Positions 5,774 to 11,626 of a stretch of 11,626 nucleotides of DNA are shown here, in pieces. Origin of the DNA: JBKBXU01 sp046313675 (GTDB taxonomy: Bacteria > Bacteroidota > Bacteroidia > Cytophagales > Cytophagaceae); NCBI GenBank assembly GCA_046313675.1, contig JBKBXU010000135.1, positions 1 through 11,626 on the forward strand, given 5' to 3'. The number at the start of each line of letters is the position of its first letter. Position 1 is the first letter of the stretch. The notes under the pieces were generated by a model, which worked only from the letters and a program-made list of their open reading frames with translations, was not told the DNA's origin and did not search any database. A program made the position numbers and the translations under genes.

Positions 5774-8473
5774 TTATTGAGCCTTGCTTATGATCTTAGA
5801 TAGCATTTCTCTTTTCTTATGCACTTTGCTGTTTGGAGCATCTTCCTTTTTATGATAATGGAAATGTATAAGGTCGGCAACTAATGCTGTCCAGCCTGTT
5901 TGGTGAGAGGCTCCTAAGCCTCTTCCATTATCACCATGGAAGTATTCATAGAAGAGAATGTTGTCCTTGAAATGAGGATCTTTGTTGAATTTATCGACAT
6001 CCCCAAAACATGGCCTTTTTCCATCTTTGTCTTTAAGGAAATTTTTGATCAGGCGGAGACTTAATTCTTCAGATACTTCTTTAAGATTCATCATATTACC
6101 GGAACCAGTAGGGTGTTCAATCTGGAATTCATTCCCATAGTAGTTGTAAAACTTCATCAGGGATTCGATAATCAGATAATTTATAGGGAACCATATTGGG
6201 CCTCTCCAGTTTGAATTACCTCCAAACATACCACTGTCAGACTCTCCGGGATTATAGCTTACACTATATACGCCATGATCGGTAGGGAACTCATAGGGAT
6301 TGTCCTTGTGATATTTGGATAAAGCCCGGATGCCGTAATCGGATAAGAATTCTTTTTCATCCAGCATTCTGGTAAGAATTTTTTTCAGTTTTGCTTCACG
6401 TAAAAGCGAAAATCTTCGTCTTATTCCCAAATAAGGGATCTCTCTTGTGGATACCAGAGAATCCAGGTTTGGCCTGAAATTCAGGAACCACTCCAACCTT
6501 CTTTTAAAGTGTGGATATTTTTCTATATTATGAGGTTCCAGCGTTTCAACGGCAAATAAGGGTATAAGACCTACAATAGAGCGGACTTTTAACGGTATAT
6601 ATTCTCCGCTTGGCGTATGTAAAACATCGTAAAAGAACTCGTCATCATCATCCCAAAGCTTAAGATTGCTGTTGTCAAGGTTGGCAATGGCTCCTGCGAT
6701 ATATAAGAAATGCTCAAGGAATTTGGAGGCTGTATCTTCGTATGAAGAATTGGTTTTACTAAGTTCAAGAGAAATCCTCAGCATGTTCAATGAATACATA
6801 GCCATCCAACTTGTTCCATCGGCCTGTTCTATATGACCGCCCGTAGGAAGCGGGCTGCTTCTGTCAAACACTCCGATGTTATCCAGGCCAAGGAAGCCAC
6901 CTTCAAATATATTATGGCCTTCACTGTCTTTTCTGTTAACCCACCAGGTGAAATTCAACATTAATTTATGAAATACCCGTTCCAGGAAATTCGTGTCCCC
7001 TTTACCGTTATTCATGTCCCGCTCGATTTCATACACGCGCCAGGTTGCCCAGGCATGGACGGGAGGGTTTACATCACTGAAACTCCATTCATAAGCAGGA
7101 ATCTGGCCATTAGGATGCATGTACCATTCACGTAACAATAAAATTAATTGACGCTTGGCAAAATCAGGGTCTATGCTGGCAAAAGCTATGCAATGGAAGG
7201 CAAGATCCCATGCTGCATACCAGGGGTATTCCCATTTGTCGGGCATGGAAATGATCTCCATGTTATTAAGGTGCTTCCAGTCTTTATTCCTTCCATGTAA
7301 CCGTTCAGGAGGAGGTGCAGTACCCGGATCTCCGTTTAACCAAAGGTTTACATCATAATAGTAAAATTGCTTGTTCCACAACAAGCCGCCAAAGGCCTGT
7401 CGCTGGATCATTTTCATATCTTCATCATCAACATTTGAAGCATACTCATTGTAAAAAGTATCAGCTTCTTTTAGTCGTGTGCGGAAAATATAAGGGTGAT
7501 CTTCCAGTGCATTTTCCAAAGGTTTATCACTCAATCGCAGACATATTTCTTTAGATTCTCCCGGATTTAACGTGATTTTATATCTTAAAGATGCCTTGGT
7601 TCCAATTTTGTCAGGATTTACTGCATCTTCTTTACCTTCCACCACATAGTCATTGATCCCATCTTTCCAGTATCCGGTCACTGGGGGATGTCCGTAAACT
7701 TTTTCATGGTTGGTTTCATTGTTACAGAATAGTAGGTCAGGCGCTCCTTCATAATATAAATGATAGAATCCTAACTCTTCATGTTCTGCATGTATGCAAT
7801 TATTAACTCCGGCTGTGAGCGTGGGCTCGTAGGAGGTTTGGGCAAATCTCCAGTAGTTTCTGAACCAAACAGTGGGTAAGACATGCAAATTTGCGGTTTC
7901 AGGGCCCCTGTTATGAATGGTTACCTTAATACAGATATCATCCATATCCGCTTTGGCATATTCTATATATATATCAAAGTACTTATCGTCGTCGAATAGG
8001 CCGGTATCCATCAGCTCATACTCCAGCTCATGCTTTCCCCTGATCCTGTTCTCCAGGACAAGGTTCGAATAAGGATACTCTCCCTGAGGGTATTTATAGA
8101 GCATCTTCATATAGGAGTGGGTAGGAGTAGAATCAAGGTAATAGTAATATTCTTTTACATCTTCTCCATGATTTCCCTGATTACCGGTAAGTCCGAATAA
8201 TCGTTCTTTTAAAAAAGGATCTTTTTCATTCCAGAAACCAAGAGCAAAACACAACCATTGCTTGTTGTCGCTTATCCCACCTATACCATCTTCGCCCCAA
8301 CGGTACACACGGCTGCGAGCCTGATCATGTGGGAAGTTTTCCCAGGCTGATCCGAACGGACTGTAATCCTCTCTTACTGTTCCCCATTGTCTTTCTGATA
8401 GATACGGTCCCCACTTTTTCCAACCTCTGTTGCTTCTGGTTAACAGGAGTCTTTCTTTCTCGATGTTAGACAT
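5774..8473 (-). CDS. GH63/MGH1-like glycoside hydrolase (glucosidase-type)
   Basis: The 899-residue product has no signal peptide (MSNIEKERLLL) and is probably cytoplasmic. It resembles the large 'MGH1-like / GH63' glucosidases of bacteria. An N-terminal beta-sandwich-type region (roughly 1-330) precedes an (alpha/alpha)6-barrel-type region (roughly 360-890). Typical motifs include YPWYAAWDLAFH with W422-D423, NGQIPAYEWSFSDVNPPVHAWA, FEGGFLGLDNIGVFDRS, NSNWRGPIWFPINYL and, near the C-terminus, FYEYFHGDNGRGLGASHQTG with E843. By analogy with GH63 enzymes, D423 is the likely general acid and E843 the likely general base of an inverting mechanism; this is inference from motif position. GH63 members hydrolyse alpha-glucosidic or mannosyl-type links, and the true substrate here cannot be read from sequence. 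It is transcribed towards the coiled-coil gene and diverges from the GH5 cellulase. The start ATG (8471-8473) is the first in frame; no Shine-Dalgarno site precedes it. Confidence 0.88.
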   Translation of the reverse strand: MSNIEKERLLLTRSNRGWKKWGPYLSERQWGTVREDYSPFGSAWENFPHDQARSRVYRWGEDGIGGISDNKQWLCFALGFWNEKDPFLKERLFGLTGNQGNHGEDVKEYYYYLDSTPTHSYMKMLYKYPQGEYPYSNLVLENRIRGKHELEYELMDTGLFDDDKYFDIYIEYAKADMDDICIKVTIHNRGPETANLHVLPTVWFRNYWRFAQTSYEPTLTAGVNNCIHAEHEELGFYHLYYEGAPDLLFCNNETNHEKVYGHPPVTGYWKDGINDYVVEGKEDAVNPDKIGTKASLRYKITLNPGESKEICLRLSDKPLENALEDHPYIFRTRLKEADTFYNEYASNVDDEDMKMIQRQAFGGLLWNKQFYYYDVNLWLNGDPGTAPPPERLHGRNKDWKHLNNMEIISMPDKWEYPWYAAWDLAFHCIAFASIDPDFAKRQLILLLREWYMHPNGQIPAYEWSFSDVNPPVHAWATWRVYEIERDMNNGKGDTNFLERVFHKLMLNFTWWVNRKDSEGHNIFEGGFLGLDNIGVFDRSSPLPTGGHIEQADGTSWMAMYSLNMLRISLELSKTNSSYEDTASKFLEHFLYIAGAIANLDNSNLKLWDDDDEFFYDVLHTPSGEYIPLKVRSIVGLIPLFAVETLEPHNIEKYPHFKRRLEWFLNFRPNLDSLVSTREIPYLGIRRRFSLLREAKLKKILTRMLDEKEFLSDYGIRALSKYHKDNPYEFPTDHGVYSVSYNPGESDSGMFGGNSNWRGPIWFPINYLIIESLMKFYNYYGNEFQIEHPTGSGNMMNLKEVSEELSLRLIKNFLKDKDGKRPCFGDVDKFNKDPHFKDNILFYEYFHGDNGRGLGASHQTGWTALVADLIHFHYHKKEDAPNSKVHKKREMLSKIISKAQ

Positions 8474-8882
8474 GTCTGAATTTATGTTGCTTGTATTTTG
8501 AATAAAAACTTATTACGAATCTGAAGTATTTAAAGATATAATTATAAGTATTTTTTTTCATAAAACGCCTATAAGTCTTGCCCTATATCATGTAAGAATT
8601 TTTTTATGAAGTAACTTTTGGCTTTATGGCAACTGTTTTCTCATAGCTATAAATCCCTTAGTTGTTGCTGTAATTGTATTGTTTCTTAAAAGAAAATTAC
8701 ATCTGTTAACATAAATTTAATCTCTGTTAATTCTGTTTTTTTTATTTTATTGATTATCAGCATGTATTGTGAATTTAGTCCTGTTGGAATATAACGTTTT
8801 ATATATTATATTTTGCAAAACCAAGAAAGTCGTTTTATCTTTAAGTTGTTTTTTTATTTTTTTCACTCAAAAATGTAAAGAT
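8474..8882. other. AT-rich divergent intergenic region
   Basis: This 409-nt spacer separates two divergently read glycosidase genes, so it should carry both promoters. It is very A+T-rich with long T runs (e.g. near 8551 and 8737) and a short direct repeat TCTGTTAA around 8703 and 8723. A plausible promoter for the cellulase lies at 8784-8816. No clear TAnnTTTG box was found on the - strand for the GH63-like gene. No small gene or RNA gene is supported. Confidence 0.6.
8784..8816 (+). promoter_or_regulatory. Candidate promoter of the GH5 cellulase gene
   Basis: TTG at 8784-8786 is followed, 20 nt later, by TATATTTTGC at 8807-8816. This approximates the Bacteroidota -33 TTG / -7 TAnnTTTG arrangement with a normal spacer, although the -7 box has one extra base between TA and TTTG. 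It lies 67 nt upstream of the ATG at 8883, leaving a leader of around 55-60 nt. Confidence 0.4.
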
Positions 8883-11626
8883 ATGATAGCAATTGGACCC
8901 GGGAAAAGGTGGGGGATGATAACAATTATTCTCATGCTTATTTTAAATTTTGTCAGTCATGCTCAGACTGCTGTAGATGCGTATGGGCAGTTGGGTGTGA
9001 GTGGCAGACATGTGGTTGACCAGCATGGAAATCCTGTCCAGTTACAGGGGATGTCCTTGTTCTGGAGTAACTGGAGTCCATCCGGAGATGGCGGTAATTA
9101 TTGGACTTATGGCGCAATCAGGGAAACCAGGGATAACTGGTGTGCCAACATTGTCAGGGCTGCCATGGGCGTTGAAAGGCCTGGAGGTTATTTAAGTCAC
9201 CCAAACACCCAAAAGCAGAAAGTTAAAGACGTGATTGAATGGGCTATTCAGTTGGGAATGTATGTGGTAGTTGACTGGCATTCTTATGAAGCGCATTTAT
9301 ATCAGCAGGATGCTATTGATTTTTTTACTGAAATTGCCCAGGAGTATGGTCATCATCCCAATATAATCTATGAGGTTTATAATGAACCATTACAGAATGT
9401 TTCTTGGCCAAATACGATTAAACCATATTGCGAAGCGGTTATTGCTGCGATCAGACAGCATGACACAAATAATATTATAGTTTGCGGAACACCAGACTGG
9501 TCTCAAAGAGTGGACTTGGCTGCTAATGATCCTATTACTGGACATAGTAATATAGCATATGTGCTACATTACTATGCCGGATCTCATGGTCAGCAGATTC
9601 GTAATTATGCCAATCAAGCCTTAAATCAAAATATTTGCCTATTTGTTACAGAATATGGTGTAGTAAATGCCGATGGTCGTGGGAATGTTAATGCTGCTTC
9701 TGCTAACGAATGGTATAACTGGATGAATGCAAATCAGATCAGTCATTGTAACTGGAGCCTTCATGATAAAGAAGATGACGGAGAAACTGCTTCAGCTTTG
9801 AGAAGAAATACTAGCGCTCAGGGAGGATGGGCAGATAGTGATTTAACAGCGTCAGGACTTTTTGTTAAAAATCATCTTACCTCTAATTGTCCCGACTATG
9901 GTGATGTGCCCTCACACTCTTTTGCTCTGCATCCTCAAACTCAGGTTACAGATCCAGGGGATGCGGTTACTTTTACGGCTGAGGCCACGGGAGATCAAAC
10001 TATTACCTATCAATGGCACTTTAATGGTAATCCTATTTCCGGTGCGACGAGCTCATCTTATTCTATTGCAAATGTTACAATAGCTCATGCAGGTCAGTAT
10101 TACGTGACAGCTACAATGAATGGAGTGACAATTAGCAGTAGAGTTGCTTCTTTAATTGTTGACGACCCTGAGGCAGTAGCATCTGGATATATATGTGGTT
10201 CTGCTGGTGCTATGGGTGTCTTTGATGACTTTACCGGTGCTGATTATACTGAATCAACAGATGGTAGTCCTGCAAGAGGGTTGTACTGGTGGGGTGATGC
10301 AAATACTCAACTAATCCGTAACACGAGTGCGGGTGAATTGGAGATAACAATGTCGAGAGCACAAAATGAATACGAACCATTTGGTGTGTCATTTGGTGAT
10401 GATGCAGGCGATGGTAGCGGAACACCATTTACGGTAGATTTTACGGAAGATTTCAGCTATGATATTGAAATAACAAATAAATCTGATTATGAGTTAGTTT
10501 TTGCTGTTCGTCCTGAAGATGCTAATGGAAATCTTATTGATTCTGATGCGGATGCCGGAAATTATATTGGAGGTAATGGAAGGGTTCCTAACCCATGGAG
10601 GTTCGCCATTCAGGTTACGGTACCTGCCAATATGACAAGAACCTTAACTGTTGGGACCAACAATGGAACAATTACATTAGACGGAACATATCTTGGGGGT
10701 TATCATTTGTATGAAAATCCACATTGCGATAATCTGGAAGGATGTACTGTGCAGGAATTTGACTACAGCCGTGTAACCGGATTGCAATTTATGGTAACAA
10801 ATGCTGCAAATACAGGTGACCCGGATTACCATCCATTAGCTCTAGATAATGCATCATTTGCCATTACCAGTATGCGCTTTGGTACAGAGTGCGAACCTGA
10901 AGAAACTCCTCTTCCAGAAATTGAGGTGCAGCCAGTTAGCCAGTCTGTCGCGCTTGGTGACGAGGTGGAGTTTTCTGTGGAGGCTTCAGGAGAGGGGACG
11001 ATTACCTATCAGTGGTACTTTGGTGGTGTGCCAATTTCCGATGCTGAAGATGCTTCATATACCATTGCATCCGCAGGTATGGCAAATGCAGGAAATTATT
11101 ATGTTGTAGTCAGAATGGGAGGACAGTCTGTACAAAGTAATGCTGTAACGCTTACTGTTGTTGATCCTGATGCCGCATCTTCGGGATATATCTGCGAGAA
11201 TAATGGAGTTGCAGCAGAAGTTTTTGATGATTTTACCGGACCTGATTATGATGAGTCTGTTGATGGCGAACCTGCACGTGGAATTTACTGGTGGGCAGAT
11301 GATAAAACAACCTTAAATAGGAATATATCCGCAGGAGAACTTAACGTAACCATGAGCCGTGATATAAACGAATATGAGCCATTTGGTTTCTCTTTTGGGG
11401 ATGATAATGGAGACGAAACAGGTAATATTTATACCGTGGACTTTTCCGAAGACTTCTCCTACGAAGTGCATTTTAGAAACGATTCTGATTATGATTTGAA
11501 TATAGCTGTGCGCCCGGAGGATGTTAATGGAAACCTAATTGATTCGGATGCCATAGCAGGCGATCATGTAGGAGGGACGGGTGTTGTAAATGATCCTTGG
11601 CGGTATGCTATTAAAATTGTCGTACC
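8883..11626 (+). CDS. Secreted GH5 endoglucanase with tandem Ig-like and beta-sandwich modules (3' end outside window)
   Basis: The open frame runs to the window edge without a stop (914 complete codons). The signal peptide spans residues 1-29 (basic GPGKRWG, hydrophobic MITIILMLILNFV, cleavage near SHA-Q). The ATG at 8883 keeps the basic n-region, whereas ATG 8916 would lose it. Residues about 33-338 form a GH5 catalytic domain, closest by eye to subfamily GH5_2 beta-1,4-endoglucanases: LQGMSLFWSNW, VVVDWHSYEAH, YEVYNEPL with the acid/base E168, and LFVTEYGV with the nucleophile E257. Then come Ig-like domain 1 (344-426), a beta-sandwich-like domain 1 (432-671), Ig-like domain 2 (680-760) and the start of domain 2 (766 onward), a repeat of exactly 334 residues. 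The domain ends are rich in Trp, Tyr and Asp (YWWGD, EYEPFGVSFGDD), suggesting carbohydrate binding. More modules and a type IX secretion C-terminal signal may lie beyond the edge; this is expected from the phylum, not seen. Confidence 0.93.
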   Translation, partial: MIAIGPGKRWGMITIILMLILNFVSHAQTAVDAYGQLGVSGRHVVDQHGNPVQLQGMSLFWSNWSPSGDGGNYWTYGAIRETRDNWCANIVRAAMGVERPGGYLSHPNTQKQKVKDVIEWAIQLGMYVVVDWHSYEAHLYQQDAIDFFTEIAQEYGHHPNIIYEVYNEPLQNVSWPNTIKPYCEAVIAAIRQHDTNNIIVCGTPDWSQRVDLAANDPITGHSNIAYVLHYYAGSHGQQIRNYANQALNQNICLFVTEYGVVNADGRGNVNAASANEWYNWMNANQISHCNWSLHDKEDDGETASALRRNTSAQGGWADSDLTASGLFVKNHLTSNCPDYGDVPSHSFALHPQTQVTDPGDAVTFTAEATGDQTITYQWHFNGNPISGATSSSYSIANVTIAHAGQYYVTATMNGVTISSRVASLIVDDPEAVASGYICGSAGAMGVFDDFTGADYTESTDGSPARGLYWWGDANTQLIRNTSAGELEITMSRAQNEYEPFGVSFGDDAGDGSGTPFTVDFTEDFSYDIEITNKSDYELVFAVRPEDANGNLIDSDADAGNYIGGNGRVPNPWRFAIQVTVPANMTRTLTVGTNNGTITLDGTYLGGYHLYENPHCDNLEGCTVQEFDYSRVTGLQFMVTNAANTGDPDYHPLALDNASFAITSMRFGTECEPEETPLPEIEVQPVSQSVALGDEVEFSVEASGEGTITYQWYFGGVPISDAEDASYTIASAGMANAGNYYVVVRMGGQSVQSNAVTLTVVDPDAASSGYICENNGVAAEVFDDFTGPDYDESVDGEPARGIYWWADDKTTLNRNISAGELNVTMSRDINEYEPFGFSFGDDNGDETGNIYTVDFSEDFSYEVHFRNDSDYDLNIAVRPEDVNGNLIDSDAIAGDHVGGTGVVNDPWRYAIKIVV
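9912..11626 (+). repeat. Tandem 1002-nt coding repeat (Ig-like plus beta-sandwich module)
   Basis: Two in-frame copies of a 334-residue module lie head to tail within the cellulase gene. Equivalent points keep constant spacing: the aspartate after the Ig domain (residues 427 and 761) and the NEYEPFG motif (glutamate at 496 and 830). The copies share long motifs (ITYQWYF/HF, FDDFTG-DY, PARG-YWW, EYEPFG, SFGDD, VRPED-NGNLIDSDA) but differ widely at the DNA level, indicating an old duplication. The second copy is cut by the window edge. Confidence 0.85.

Noticed and set aside
7155..7554. Two + strand open frames inside the GH63-like gene
   Set aside because: They are antisense to a well-supported 899-residue gene, overlap each other and have no recognisable motifs.
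9001..11109. Several short open frames in other frames of the cellulase gene (9001-9195, 9862-10083, 10231-10428, 10849-11109)
   Set aside because: All lie within the continuous GH5 frame. Two of them recur at equivalent module positions only because the module is duplicated.

Overview
The window looks like the chromosome of an AT-rich, cellulose-degrading Bacteroidota, most likely a Cytophaga/Sporocytophaga-type Cytophagales. The grounds are the A+T-rich coding style, the absence of clear Shine-Dalgarno sites, promoter-like TAnnTTTG boxes, and a secreted multi-modular GH5 cellulase. Genus assignment is inference; no rRNA or tRNA gene is present to confirm it.

Region 1 (1-4195, + strand) is a tightly packed operon of a type II secretion / type IV pilus-like machine. 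It runs from the C-terminal end of a GspC-like protein, through a secreted MORN-repeat protein with a lysine-rich tail and a membrane-anchored protein with a beta-helix-like C-terminus. Two prepilin-type pseudopilins and a GspF-family inner-membrane platform protein follow. Gaps are 3-5 nt or the genes overlap, so the six genes are probably co-transcribed. The ATPase, secretin and major pseudopilin are not here and may lie upstream.

Region 2 (4196-4736) is a 541-nt non-coding stretch dense in palindromes. It holds a 60-bp near-perfect palindrome, smaller hairpins, a short diverged direct repeat and an imperfect inverted repeat. It looks like accumulated REP-type or interspersed repeat sequence, and it ends in a likely promoter.

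Region 3 (4737-5773) holds a single-membrane-span coiled-coil protein with a beta-rich C-terminal domain, followed by a strong intrinsic terminator. A second hairpin lies in the gap to the convergent gene.

Region 4 (5774-8473, - strand) is one large cytoplasmic GH63/MGH1-like glycosidase. Divergent from it, across a 409-nt AT-rich spacer (8474-8882), is Region 5 (8883 to beyond the end, + strand). This is an exported GH5 endoglucanase followed by tandem modules of one Ig-like domain plus one aromatic-rich beta-sandwich-like domain, repeating every 334 residues (1002 nt). It is open at the window edge. The cellulase would act outside the cell. The GH63-like enzyme could process imported or stored oligosaccharides inside, but a functional link between the two is only inferred.
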